This document shows, piece by piece, positions 8,654 through 17,766 of a stretch of 50,492 nt of DNA (positions within the stretch are counted from its first letter, which is position 1; each line of letters begins with the position of its first letter). The DNA is taken from positions 1 through 50,492 of the forward strand of contig JAUXNY010000051.1 of the NCBI GenBank assembly GCA_030682615.1. Direction: 5' to 3'. Position numbers and translations under genes: made by a program. Under the pieces are notes generated by a model that had not been told where the DNA came from, did not search any database, and saw nothing but the letters and a program-made list of their open reading frames with translations. The stretch is from Candidatus Aquicultor sp. (GTDB lineage: Bacteria; Actinomycetota; Aquicultoria; Aquicultorales; Aquicultoraceae).

Positions 8654-8830
8654 ATCGATTGTCGCCCTCCCGCAGCGACGAAAACTTGCGTCAGCCACGC
8701 CCCCCTCACACCTTGCGTCCCCAATAATCTTCAATGATAACGGGGAAGTATCGATTATATGCGGATGCGCACGCAGACAAGTTACGGCCCGGAACACCTA
8801 GCACTGGACCGGTAAAGTAAAGGAGGAGAC

Positions 8831-9940
8831 ATGGCTGATAATAAACTGACAGTCAGCATCATCAAGGCGGATGTCGGCGGGTTCGTTGGGCATAGCAGCG
8901 TCCACCCGGCGCTTCTTGAAAAAGCGGGTGAGCGGCTGGCGAAGGTCAAGGCGGACGGCCTCATCGTCGATTACCACGTCGGGCAGGTCGGCGACGACAC
9001 CTCGTTGATAATGACCCATAAGAACGGCATCGACGCCGAGCCGATACACCGTTTCGCGTGGGAGACTTTCGAGGAGATGACCGAGGTCGCGAGGGAGTAC
9101 GCGCAATATGGCGCGGGACAAGACCTGCTGGTCGAGGCATTCTCCGGCAATGTTCGCGGGATGGGTCCGGGTGTAGCCGAGATGGATATCGAGGAACGCC
9201 CGAGCGAGCCGATAATCTGCTTCCTCGCGGACAAGACCGAGCCGGGTGCCTGGAACTATCCCCTCTTCAAGATGTTCGGCGACCCGTTCAATACCGCGGG
9301 TCTCGTCATCGACCCCAACATGACGACGGGTTTCAGTTTCGAGGTCCACGACCTCATCAACAAACGAAAGCTACTGCTCAAGCTGCCGGAAGATTATTAC
9401 TCGCTGTTGATGTTCATCGGGGCGCCCGGGAGATATGTCATCAAACATATCTTCAGAAACTCCGACAATATGATTGCGGCCGTAACCTCGACCCAGAAGC
9501 TCAGCCTGATAGCCGGCAGATATGTCGGCAAAGACGACCCGGTTATGATAGTGCGCTGCCAGAGCGGGCTACCAGCGGTCGGTGAAGTCCTGGAGCCGTT
9601 CTCAATGGCATATATGGTCGCGGGCTGGATGCGCGGCTCCCATCACGGGCCCATAATGCCGACATCTTTTGAGGACTGCCACCCCTCCAGGTTCGACGGC
9701 CCGCCAAGAGTCGTAGCCTACGGCTTCCAGCTCGCTCACGGCAAGCTTATCGGCCCCCGGGACATGTTCGAGGACATAGCGTTCGATGGGGCTCGTCAGC
9801 AATGCCTCGAGATAGCCGACTACATCCGCCGCCACGGACCCTTCGAGCCGCACCGGCTTGGCCACGATGAGATGGAGTACACCACCATGCCGCAGCTGAT
9901 GGAACAATTCGAGAGCAAGTTCGAACCATCTGAGGATTAA
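8831..9940 (+). CDS. fbp: Fructose-1,6-bisphosphate aldolase/phosphatase (class V, archaeal type)
   Basis: This bifunctional gluconeogenic enzyme condenses DHAP and glyceraldehyde-3-phosphate to FBP and then dephosphorylates it to fructose-6-phosphate. The match to the archaeal/deep-bacterial family runs the full 369 residues. Metal-site residues are D14, H21 and D55-D56. The Schiff-base segment RYVGKDDPVMIV has Y231 and K234, equivalent to the catalytic Tyr/Lys pair. The strings FSGNVRGMGPGVAEM, KTEPGA and GWMRGSHHGP are also conserved. It is preceded by the strongest ribosome site in the area (AAAGGAGGA). It ends five bases from the stop of convergent deoB. The family is typical of archaea and thermophilic or early-branching bacteria, consistent with a deep actinobacterial source. 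Confidence 0.96.
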   Translation: MADNKLTVSIIKADVGGFVGHSSVHPALLEKAGERLAKVKADGLIVDYHVGQVGDDTSLIMTHKNGIDAEPIHRFAWETFEEMTEVAREYAQYGAGQDLLVEAFSGNVRGMGPGVAEMDIEERPSEPIICFLADKTEPGAWNYPLFKMFGDPFNTAGLVIDPNMTTGFSFEVHDLINKRKLLLKLPEDYYSLLMFIGAPGRYVIKHIFRNSDNMIAAVTSTQKLSLIAGRYVGKDDPVMIVRCQSGLPAVGEVLEPFSMAYMVAGWMRGSHHGPIMPTSFEDCHPSRFDGPPRVVAYGFQLAHGKLIGPRDMFEDIAFDGARQQCLEIADYIRRHGPFEPHRLGHDEMEYTTMPQLMEQFESKFEPSED

Positions 9941-9945
9941 GCCGT

Positions 9946-11124
9946 TTATGATAAAAGCTCGCCCTTCATACTGGTCCCATGGACCGGCGCCTCAAAACCG
10001 AGCAGGTCGGCGATGGTCTTCCCGATATCCGCAAAGGTCGACCGTATGCCGAGACCCTTTCCCGGGTTTAACGCGCGCCCATAAATAAGGTAGGGCACGT
10101 ATTCGCGGGAGTGGTCGGTGCTCGGGGTTGTCGGGTCGCAGCCATGGTCGGCGGTGATCATTAAAACATCGTCACTCTCTAATGCTTCAATAATCTCGGG
10201 GAGGCGGGCATCGGCGGCGGCCAACCCGCGCGCATAGCCCTCGGGGTTATTCCGGTGTCCCCACTCGCTATCGAAATCGACAAGGTTCGTAAATATGATG
10301 CCCGTTTTACGCTCGCGCAACGCCTTGAGCGTCTCGTCTATGCCATGCATGTTGCTCTCCGTGTGGATACCTTCCGGGACGCCCATGCCCGCGAATATCT
10401 CTCGTATCTTACCGACGCCGTAGACTGGAACGCCCGCCTCTAACGCGTAGTCCAGAACGGTCTTCGCCGGCGGCTTCAAGGAGAAGTCCTTTCTCCGGTG
10501 CGTCCGCGCAAAACTCCCCGGCTCCCCTATGAACGGCCTGGCGATGACCCGGCCGACCGCGTGCTCGCCCGCCAGAATCTTGCGCGCCGTCTCACTCATC
10601 CAATAAAGCTCGTCTATCGGGATTATCTCCTCGTGCGTCGTGATTTGAAAGACACTATCGGCCGACGTGTAAATAATCGGCTTGCCCGTCTTCATGTGTT
10701 CCTCGCCCAGCTCTTCCATGATGCCGGTACCGGAGGCCGTTTTATTGCCGAGAGTTCCTCGCCCTATCGCCTTCTCAAACGCATCCATGACCTCCGCCGG
10801 AAAACCGTTCGGATATGTAGGGAACAACGTCTCGAGCCTTAATCCCATCATCTCCCAGTGCCCGGTTGTAGTATCTTTGCCCGGAGACGCCTCGGCCATC
10901 TTGCCGAAGAATGCCGGCGGATGCTCCGCCGGCTCGACGCCTTCTATCTCTATGATGTTTCCAAGCCCCAGCGCGCCCAGGTTTGGAACGGCCAGCCCGC
11001 CTACCGCCTTAGCGGTATTGCCGAGCGTGTTGCTCCCCTCATCCCCGTATTTAGCGGCATCAGGCAGAGCCCCCGCACCCACACTATCAAGAACTATCAG
11101 TAATACCCTTTTAATCTGAGACAT
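9946..11124 (-). CDS. deoB: Phosphopentomutase
   Basis: DeoB interconverts (deoxy)ribose-1-phosphate and -5-phosphate, linking nucleoside phosphorolysis to the pentose phosphate pathway. It belongs to the alkaline phosphatase superfamily. The N-terminal metal site is [11 protein letters not shown] (residues 8-18), the phospho-threonine region is [10 protein letters not shown], and the C-terminal metal motif is [19 protein letters not shown]. The length of 392 residues is normal. The ATG follows AGGAGA. It lies 27 bases after xerD, a pairing common in Actinobacteria and Firmicutes, and is probably co-transcribed with it. The purine nucleoside phosphorylase often found next to it is absent here. 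Confidence 0.96.
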   Translation of the reverse strand: MSQIKRVLLIVLDSVGAGALPDAAKYGDEGSNTLGNTAKAVGGLAVPNLGALGLGNIIEIEGVEPAEHPPAFFGKMAEASPGKDTTTGHWEMMGLRLETLFPTYPNGFPAEVMDAFEKAIGRGTLGNKTASGTGIMEELGEEHMKTGKPIIYTSADSVFQITTHEEIIPIDELYWMSETARKILAGEHAVGRVIARPFIGEPGSFARTHRRKDFSLKPPAKTVLDYALEAGVPVYGVGKIREIFAGMGVPEGIHTESNMHGIDETLKALRERKTGIIFTNLVDFDSEWGHRNNPEGYARGLAAADARLPEIIEALESDDVLMITADHGCDPTTPSTDHSREYVPYLIYGRALNPGKGLGIRSTFADIGKTIADLLGFEAPVHGTSMKGELLS

Positions 11125-11151
11125 ATCTCTCCTGTAAATCGTAGTCGTTCG

Positions 11152-12045
11152 TTATCCTTTGGATCCCTTCGGGTGCGCCCGCTCATAGACCGCGCGCAGT
11201 TTCTCTTTGGTGACGTGCGTATATATCTGCGTCGTCGAGATATTGGCGTGCCCGAGCAGTTCCTGCACAACCCTGAGGTCCGCGCCGTTAGCAAGCAGGT
11301 GCGTGGCAAACGAATGCCTCAGCGAGTGCGGATATATATCTCCGATTTCGGCTTTTTCCGCGTATTTCTTTACCGCTTTCCAGCAGCTCTGCCTCGACAG
11401 GCGCTGGCCTCTTACATTAAGGAAGAGCGCCGCCGGACGGTATTTGCCCGCCAAATGCGGCCTCGACTTATTGATATACTCGGTAATCGCCTCCGACGCG
11501 TGGCTGCCCAGGGGCACGATGCGCTCTTTGGAGGCCTTGCCTAAACAGCGCAGATAACCGTTGCGCAGGTCCACATCCTCGGCATCGAGTGCGGCCAGCT
11601 CCGAGACCCTCAACCCGCTGCTGTATAAAAGCTCCAGTATCGCCCGGTCGCGTATAACGCCGACGCTCGCCCCCAACGGCTGGTCCAAGAGTTTGCCGAC
11701 CTGGGCTACGGAGAGCACTTTCGGCAATTTTCGCGCCTTTTTCGGCGCCTTGATATCGGCGGTAGGAAAGTTCTCGGTCACGCCGTCACGCACCAGAAAC
11801 TTGTGGAACGCTTTGAGCGACGCGACCTTCCTGGCGACCGAAGCATCACCGTATTCTTCGCGCAACCTCTTCAAGTAGCCAAGAATGAGGTCGTATGTGA
11901 CCTTATCAAAAGAGGTAATCCCCACGTCATTCAGGTAGTCGAGGTATCGGCGAAGGTCGAGCTCGTACGCAGCGATGCTATTTTTAGCCAGCCCTTTCTC
12001 TACGGATAAATAGTTCAAGAAATCGAGCAGATGGTCGCGTATCAT
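11152..12045 (-). CDS. xerD: Tyrosine recombinase XerD
   Basis: This recombinase, with XerC, resolves chromosome dimers at dif near the septum. It has a SAM-like N-terminal core-binding domain (residues 1-90) and a complete catalytic domain with R146 (GLRVSEL), K170 (GKASKERIVP), H240-x-x-R243 (HSLRHSFATHL), H266 (LLGHANISTTQ) and the nucleophile Y275 (IYTHV). The length of 297 residues is typical of XerC/XerD. Its place between the nudix gene and deoB matches the actinobacterial xerD locus (M. tuberculosis Rv1701), which supports XerD over XerC or a phage integrase. No dif-like or attachment site was seen nearby. Eight bases separate it from the nudix gene. Confidence 0.95.
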   Translation of the reverse strand: MIRDHLLDFLNYLSVEKGLAKNSIAAYELDLRRYLDYLNDVGITSFDKVTYDLILGYLKRLREEYGDASVARKVASLKAFHKFLVRDGVTENFPTADIKAPKKARKLPKVLSVAQVGKLLDQPLGASVGVIRDRAILELLYSSGLRVSELAALDAEDVDLRNGYLRCLGKASKERIVPLGSHASEAITEYINKSRPHLAGKYRPAALFLNVRGQRLSRQSCWKAVKKYAEKAEIGDIYPHSLRHSFATHLLANGADLRVVQELLGHANISTTQIYTHVTKEKLRAVYERAHPKGSKG

Positions 12046-12053
12046 ATCGCTAC

Positions 12054-12605
12054 CTACAGTCCTATCCGGCCTACCTTTTGCGCCGCCATGAGTATTGCCG
12101 TCAGCGTTTTCGCGTCCTCTATTTCGCCGCGCGAAACCATCCCCAACGCCTTCTCCAGAGGAATCAACACCAGCTCGATATCGTCTTCGTCCGGTTCGAG
12201 TTCCGGCTCACCCTCCTCGAGGTCATCCGAGAAGAACAGGTAAAAGCGCTCATCGGTGAAGCCCGCCGATGTATAAAACGCCGCCAGCTTCTCGATGGTT
12301 TTGGCCTTATACCCGGTCTCCTCCTTTAACTCCCTTATCGCGCAGTCCGCCGGGTCCTCGCCGTCCGCGAGCAGACCCGCCGGAATCTCGAGAAGGTCTC
12401 CTTTGAGCGGATGCCGGTACTGCCTGACCAGGACGATGTTTTTACGCGCGTCCAGCGCCACTATTCCCACCGCGTCAAGGTGCTCGACGACCTCCCGCTC
12501 CAATATCCTTCCCTCGGTGTTCCTTATCTTATCCACATGGAGACTTATAATAGCCCCCTCATAGATAAGATTCGACTCCACCACCGTAAACTTCTTCTCT
12601 TTCAA
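12054..12605 (-). CDS. Nudix hydrolase, ADP-ribose pyrophosphatase type
   Basis: This 183-residue enzyme is predicted to hydrolyse ADP-ribose or related nucleoside diphosphates to AMP and a sugar phosphate. The Nudix box is complete at residues 77-99: G, five residues, E, seven residues, then RELKEETGY. The upstream EIPAG and the QYRHP segment (62-66) are characteristic of the ADPRP branch, as in NudF and Rv1700. It starts with TTG, which overlaps the stop of the upstream DUF3866 gene by three bases, suggesting translational coupling. Its position between pyrG and xerD matches Rv1700 in M. tuberculosis. Confidence 0.92.
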   Translation of the reverse strand: MKEKKFTVVESNLIYEGAIISLHVDKIRNTEGRILEREVVEHLDAVGIVALDARKNIVLVRQYRHPLKGDLLEIPAGLLADGEDPADCAIRELKEETGYKAKTIEKLAAFYTSAGFTDERFYLFFSDDLEEGEPELEPDEDDIELVLIPLEKALGMVSRGEIEDAKTLTAILMAAQKVGRIGL

Positions 12606-13687
12606 CTCTCATCCCCTACTAAAATGCGCGCCGCGAAAATAGCGGCCGCTCCCGCAGCCATAAAGAATTCCGGCTCTTCCTCGATGCCCCTGCCCATAGT
12701 CGTCGGCCGCATCGCAGCGGCTTCGAGCGCCGCTCGCGTCTCGCTCGCATCGAGCGTCTCTATACGATGTATATGGCCGATTTCCGCGCGCAAGACCTGT
12801 CCTTCGATAATCGATGTTTTCTCCCCGTCGACCACCGGAAATGTCACTATGGCGGGGGTTGTAGCGGCTACTTTGAGCGCCGTTATCGTGTGGTGGCTCA
12901 AACCCAGGTGCCGCTCCCTCTTGTCCGCAAAACTTAAGCGAGGCACGGCTATCGCAACACCGCCCAGGCTGTTTACCGCGTTTACGATCTGACCCTGCTC
13001 GATGCCGGTATAGCCGAGCTTGGTACCGGTCCCCACAATCCCCGGCCCCATGCAGACGATGGCGACGTCCGCTTCCGCCGCGTATTTCGCCGTCGCCAAG
13101 CCGCTGTAGATGTTTATAGCTTCGAGGTCACCACCGAACGCATGGCCAATCGTTATCGTAGTATCTATGAAGCCGCCCTCTTTGAGGCCGGCAACCGTTT
13201 CGCTAAACGCTAAAGGCAGCGCCGCACCATCGGTCATAATGTAAGCGATTTTCGCCTTGGGCATCAGCTTTCTGAGCATCACCGCCGCGGCCGGCAGCTG
13301 GCTGTGGAGCGTCGCAATTATTACGGGCATGCCGTCGATGCTCGACGCGTCGCGCAATACTTCGTGGTGGGGGCTCTCCCGCTCCTCCGCTGCCAGGCAC
13401 TTTATCTGAAGCGGTGTATAGCGAAGCTTCATAATATGGCCCGGCGCCGGGGCCTCCAGCGAGCGGCGTGCCAAGTTCCAGAGAATAAAGTGGCTTCCTC
13501 CGGTTCCCAGGCCTACATCGACGGCCGTCGTGTTTATGACGACTTCATCGCCGGGCTTAACCTCCCCTATCAGGGCGGGGTAACATATCGCGCGCCCGTT
13601 TTCACCATCGAATTCGACGTTTACCTCGATATATCCCGGACGCGTCCTGACGACTTCCAGCACACGGGCGTGTCTTAACGTAAGCAT
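12602..13687 (-). CDS. DUF3866 family protein
   Basis: This actinobacterial conserved protein has no established function. The predicted 361-residue product begins LTLRHARVLEVVRTRPGYIE and has the DUF3866 hallmarks ICYPALIGEVKPGDEVVINTTA and VGLGTGGSHFILWNL. A Rossmann-like middle follows. The ATG at 13687 was chosen because GGAG stands five bases before it and the family starts there. An upstream in-frame ATG at 13765 would add 26 residues without family similarity. It overlaps the nudix TTG start. Its conservation between pyrG and xerD in Actinobacteria suggests a housekeeping role that the sequence does not reveal. Confidence 0.85.
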   Translation of the reverse strand: MLTLRHARVLEVVRTRPGYIEVNVEFDGENGRAICYPALIGEVKPGDEVVINTTAVDVGLGTGGSHFILWNLARRSLEAPAPGHIMKLRYTPLQIKCLAAEERESPHHEVLRDASSIDGMPVIIATLHSQLPAAAVMLRKLMPKAKIAYIMTDGAALPLAFSETVAGLKEGGFIDTTITIGHAFGGDLEAINIYSGLATAKYAAEADVAIVCMGPGIVGTGTKLGYTGIEQGQIVNAVNSLGGVAIAVPRLSFADKRERHLGLSHHTITALKVAATTPAIVTFPVVDGEKTSIIEGQVLRAEIGHIHRIETLDASETRAALEAAAMRPTTMGRGIEEEPEFFMAAGAAAIFAARILVGDES

Positions 13688-13884
13688 CGTCGCTCCATTT
13701 TCAAGGGATTCCAGTATTTCGCGCTCCTCGGCATAGAGCTTGGCATATGCTGTAAGGCACGGCAAACGCCCTGCTCGAAGAGTATTGTAATCTTATCCGG
13801 ATGAAAGTTATGCGGGGTCCATTATGCTCGTACCGGATATCAACTGCTTGAACCGTATTATAGTCGTCTCTGGATGTAAAGTCG

Positions 13885-14994
13885 CTAGGGCGACCTTATA
13901 AGCGCCAGTAGTAGCTCTGAAAGCTTGACCAGCTCTGCCACGGGCAAGAACTCGTCTTTGCCGTGGACATTTTCGGCGCCCATGCTGAGATTGACGGCAA
14001 CCACGCCTTTTGCGTTGAAGACATTGGTATCGCTTCCGCCCCCGGTATGCGTGATAACCGGTTCGATGCCGATACTCTTCATCGCGCTTATCGCCCTGGC
14101 CACAATCGGCTCATCCTCAGTTAGAGAATACCCCTCGTAGGGCCGGTATTGGACGATGTTTACACTCGCGCCGGTCTCTTCCGCCGCCGCGTTGAAGCAC
14201 TCGACCATGTGTCTCGATTGCTGCTGCAGTTTTTCGATGCTTATACTTCTGGACTCCGCGAAGACTTTGGCACGCTCGGCGACGATATTCCCGGCGATGC
14301 CCCCCTCTATCGTGCCCACATTGGCCGTAGTCTCGCTGTCTATCCGGCCGAGTTTCATCATGCTTATAGCTTTTGACGCCGCGACGATTGCGTTGATGCC
14401 TGTTTCGGGAGCGATTCCGGCATGCGCCGCCTTGCCTATAAACTCGACCTCAAAGGAATCCTGATAAGGTGCTTTTACGTTTATCAGGCCGACCTTCCCG
14501 TTTGCGTCTAGAACATATGCATAATCAAGGTTTTTATCGTCGAGGTCGAGGTATTTCGCGCCTTTGAGTCCCACCTCTTCGGCTACGGTGAAGACAAGGT
14601 GAACAGGCCCGTGGGCGAAGGTGGTTGCCGCGAGAACCGTCGCCAGCTCGAGCATGGCGGTAACACCCGCCTTATCGTCCGCCCCTAATATGGTGTCGCC
14701 TTTGCTTTTGATGAGGCCGTCTTCGACAAAGACCTTCACACCTTGCGCGGGCTCTACAGTATCGATGTGCGCCGCAAATAGAATACAGGGGCCGTCGGCG
14801 GTGCCCGGTATGGTGACATGAATATTCCCGGTGTTGCCCTTTATCGAAGAGCCGGTCTCGTCCTCAAAGGTCAAGTAGCTCAGCGCACTTAGATAGCTCG
14901 TGATGTGGTCGGCGATAGCCCGCTCGTTATAGCTCGGGCTGTAAATACTCGCCAGGTTTTCGAAGATTCTTAAGACCCGCCCCTCGTCTACCAT
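13885..14994 (-). CDS. M20 family peptidase, PepT-like
   Basis: This is a cytoplasmic di-zinc aminopeptidase resembling peptidase T and the PepT2-like branch. Zinc-site residues are visible in AAHIDTV (H76, D78), LGADDKAG (D106, bridging) and AEEVGLKGAK (E139 catalytic base, E140 ligand). The C-terminal HTGGGSDTNVF supplies the last conserved region. The lid/dimerisation domain (about 175-290) has the usual KAAHAG motif. The length of 369 residues is normal. It starts at an ATG with GGAGGGG five bases upstream and lies 85 bases after pyrG. Substrate specificity (tripeptides or other small peptides) is inferred from family. A good TATAAT on the minus strand (13857-13862) follows the gene, but no matching -35 was found. 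Confidence 0.88.
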   Translation of the reverse strand: MVDEGRVLRIFENLASIYSPSYNERAIADHITSYLSALSYLTFEDETGSSIKGNTGNIHVTIPGTADGPCILFAAHIDTVEPAQGVKVFVEDGLIKSKGDTILGADDKAGVTAMLELATVLAATTFAHGPVHLVFTVAEEVGLKGAKYLDLDDKNLDYAYVLDANGKVGLINVKAPYQDSFEVEFIGKAAHAGIAPETGINAIVAASKAISMMKLGRIDSETTANVGTIEGGIAGNIVAERAKVFAESRSISIEKLQQQSRHMVECFNAAAEETGASVNIVQYRPYEGYSLTEDEPIVARAISAMKSIGIEPVITHTGGGSDTNVFNAKGVVAVNLSMGAENVHGKDEFLPVAELVKLSELLLALIRSP

Positions 14995-15079
14995 ATACCC
15001 CTCCGACCATCAACTATCCGTGTCGACCTCTTGGCCGCATTTCGCAAACACACGTCTATTCGCTCTCTCAGCGGCCACC

Positions 15080-16714
15080 CTAATAATTGTGTATCGAAGC
15101 GGCTTTCCCTCTCCCTAAATGGTAACGGAGCGCCGCACCTATAAAGTCTCTAAACAGCGGATGCGGCCTGGTAGGGCGCGATTTGAATTCGGGGTGAAAC
15201 TGCGTGCCTACGAACCAGGGGTGATCGGCTATCTCGACTATCTCGACGAGCTTTCCGTCGGGTGATTCTCCACTCAGTGTGAGCCCCGCTTTTCCAAGCG
15301 CCTCCACAAAATCGTTATTTACCTCATAGCGGTGACGATGGCGCTCCTGAATTTCGAGCGTCCCATACGCCTCGTGGGCAAAGGTCTTCTTCGTAAGCTT
15401 GCACGGATACGCGCCGAGGCGCATGGTCCCGCCCATGTCTTCTATGCTCTTCTGCTCGGGCAACAGGTCGATGACCGGATGCTTAGTCGCGGGCTCGAAT
15501 TCCGAACTGTTCGCGTCTTCATAGCCGACTACGTTTCGCGCGAACTCGACGACCGCACATTGCATGCCCAAGCATATACCAAAGAACGGAATCTTGTTTT
15601 CACGGGCAAACTTTACGGCATGAATCTTGCCCTCGATGCCCCTTATCCCGAAACCGCCGGGGACAAGAATCCCGTCGACTGCGACGAGTTGGCGCTCGAC
15701 CTCTTCCTGGCTGACCGTTTCGGCGTCGACCCAGACAATCTCGACATCGGTGTTGTTGTAGAAACCGCCGTGTTTAAGCGCTTCGACCACGCTTAAATAA
15801 GCGTCAGGTAGCTGAACGTATTTACCGACCAGCCCAATCCTAATCTTGTTTTCGAGCCTGCTAATCCTCTCCACGAGGCTGTTCCACTCCGACAGATCGG
15901 CCTTGCCGTTGCCGAGCTTCAGGTGCTCGACGACGATATCGTCGAGTCCTTCCTCGTGCAACCTTAAGGGTATTACATAAAGATTATCGACATCTACGGC
16001 CGTTATTACCGACGAAGGCTCGGTGTCGCAGAAGAGGCCTATCTTGCGTTTTATCGAAACGTCGATTGGGCGGTCGCACCGCGCCACTATGATATCGGGC
16101 TGAATGCCGATACTGCGCAGCTCTTTTACGCTATGCTGCGTAGGCTTCGTTTTAAGCTCCGATGAAGACTTGAGGTGCGGCACTAGAGTCACATGTATAT
16201 AAAGGACGTTGCTCTTTCCGGCATCTTTCTTGAATTGACGAATCGCCTCCAGGAAGGGAAGACTCTCGATATCGCCGACGGTGCCGCCGACCTCCGTTAT
16301 GACTATATGCTTGTCATCATCGCTGCCCAAGCTGAGTATCCGCTGTTTTATCTCGTTGGTCACGTGGGGAATTACCTGGACCGTCCCGCCGAGAAATTCA
16401 CCCCGGCGTTCTTTGGTCACTATCGACCAGTATATTTGCCCGGCGGTCACATTGCTGCCTTTGCCGAGGTTCTCATCGATGAAACGCTCGTAGTGCCCGA
16501 GGTCAAGGTCGGTTTCGGTGCCGTCCTCGGTGACGAAGACTTCGCCGTGCTGGAACGGGCTCATGGTGCCGGGGTCGACGTTGAGGTAGGGGTCTAGCTT
16601 TTGAATCGTTACCTTGAATCCCCTGGTCTTCAAGAGCCTTCCGAGCGAAGCCGCCGTGATCCCCTTTCCCAGTGATGATACGACCCCACCGGTTACGAAG
16701 ATATATTTAGCCAA
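15080..16714 (-). CDS. pyrG: CTP synthase
   Basis: PyrG makes CTP from UTP, ATP and glutamine. The N-terminal synthetase domain has the P-loop [12 protein letters not shown] (7-18), [12 protein letters not shown] (40-51) and [11 protein letters not shown] (141-151). The C-terminal class I glutamine amidotransferase domain has the nucleophile C381 in GICLGMQ and the His/Glu pair in QFHPEF. The length of 544 residues is standard. It starts with TTG (giving [10 protein letters not shown]) behind GGGGAGAG. pyrG next to mctB/steA on one side and nudix/xerD on the other is the actinobacterial arrangement, here interrupted by a four-gene glycan cassette upstream. The 148 bases before it contain no convincing promoter. 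Confidence 0.97.
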   Translation of the reverse strand: MAKYIFVTGGVVSSLGKGITAASLGRLLKTRGFKVTIQKLDPYLNVDPGTMSPFQHGEVFVTEDGTETDLDLGHYERFIDENLGKGSNVTAGQIYWSIVTKERRGEFLGGTVQVIPHVTNEIKQRILSLGSDDDKHIVITEVGGTVGDIESLPFLEAIRQFKKDAGKSNVLYIHVTLVPHLKSSSELKTKPTQHSVKELRSIGIQPDIIVARCDRPIDVSIKRKIGLFCDTEPSSVITAVDVDNLYVIPLRLHEEGLDDIVVEHLKLGNGKADLSEWNSLVERISRLENKIRIGLVGKYVQLPDAYLSVVEALKHGGFYNNTDVEIVWVDAETVSQEEVERQLVAVDGILVPGGFGIRGIEGKIHAVKFARENKIPFFGICLGMQCAVVEFARNVVGYEDANSSEFEPATKHPVIDLLPEQKSIEDMGGTMRLGAYPCKLTKKTFAHEAYGTLEIQERHRHRYEVNNDFVEALGKAGLTLSGESPDGKLVEIVEIADHPWFVGTQFHPEFKSRPTRPHPLFRDFIGAALRYHLGRGKAASIHNY

Positions 16715-16862
16715 TCGTCTCTCCCCTTTTGCTTGCTATACTGACAATAAAGTCTACTATAACGGCAACTTGACCGCAAAACCTCCAGCCATCATAGAGC
16801 CAACTTTTGAATTGTAACATGAAACCGGCGAGCGTGCAGTCTTCATCGTCTTGAACAACGTG

Positions 16863-17735
16863 CTAAATATTTCTACCCAAACGGTCGAATTCCCGCAAAA
16901 CCGGCGTATTCTCGATTATCCTGGTTAGCGAATACCTCTCGGTTAAGACCTGCAGCGCGACAAGAACAATAATCAACGGCAACTTCACGCTCCAACCGAA
17001 GGTTATCACAAAGCTGAAGCCGAGAACGGCCCCGAGAACGTTCGACCCGACATCTCCAAGCATTATCTCCTCTTTTAAGTCCGCCCTCAACAAAACGAGT
17101 GCGACCCCGAGGAGCGCCGCCACCGCAAGCCCGTACGATGAGGGCGCGTACGGCAAAAATATCGCAAGGAGCGGAATAAAGAGCTTGAGCGCCCTACCCG
17201 GCCTCAAATCCAGCAAATTAAGCGTGTTGACAAAAAGAGCTATAAGCAGCGCATCCCCAAAAGCTTCGAGCGGTCCCATGGAGAGCTGATATATTGCGAA
17301 AAAAGCAACGATTGGAATTCCCAGCGCCTTGAGCGCGCCCGTCGTCAACCGGCCTTTGAGTAATTGCCCGATGTGCCCCCGGAACCCCGTAGACTCTCGA
17401 CTTCCCAACAAATCATCGATAAGCCCGAACATGCCGACCCCCAGGATAAGAATGGTAAGCGGCATGGACATGTCGGGCGTAAATTGAAATCGCTCCGGAA
17501 CCATCAGGCCGACGATATCCTGTGCAAAGCCGAACGCGGCCGCAATCGCCATCATAACGAGCCAAACCATTATAAAGTTCAGCCCCATCATGTTTACGAC
17601 ATCTCGCTGGCGATAGTTCTGCTTTAGCGCTCCCGAATCGTGGAGAAGACGCTTGAGCGCGCCGCCTATGACAGCGGCGAGTATCGCTCCGGTAATAAAG
17701 TGTGCGATAGTCCAAAGGACAAGAAACACCAACAT
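16863..17735 (-). CDS. MraY/WecA-like polyprenyl-phosphate sugar-phosphate transferase
   Basis: This is a polytopic membrane protein with about eight or nine hydrophobic segments. It resembles the family that loads a nucleotide-activated sugar phosphate onto undecaprenyl phosphate. Family landmarks are GLIDDLLGSRE (the acidic pair of MraY), LKGRLTTGALKALG, NTLNLLDLRPGRALK (corresponding to the NxxNxxDG loop) and MLGDVGSNVLGA (the GDxGS loop). At about 290 residues it is slightly shorter than MraY (about 320-360), and the DLRPGRA loop differs from the canonical DGLDGLA, so its substrate is probably not UDP-MurNAc-pentapeptide. It starts at ATG 17735 or the GTG just before. It is the last gene of a four-gene glycan cassette. 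Confidence 0.8.
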   Translation of the reverse strand: MLVFLVLWTIAHFITGAILAAVIGGALKRLLHDSGALKQNYRQRDVVNMMGLNFIMVWLVMMAIAAAFGFAQDIVGLMVPERFQFTPDMSMPLTILILGVGMFGLIDDLLGSRESTGFRGHIGQLLKGRLTTGALKALGIPIVAFFAIYQLSMGPLEAFGDALLIALFVNTLNLLDLRPGRALKLFIPLLAIFLPYAPSSYGLAVAALLGVALVLLRADLKEEIMLGDVGSNVLGAVLGFSFVITFGWSVKLPLIIVLVALQVLTERYSLTRIIENTPVLREFDRLGRNI

Positions 17736-17766
17736 CACGCCTCGATTAAATCTGAATCAGAAAGCT

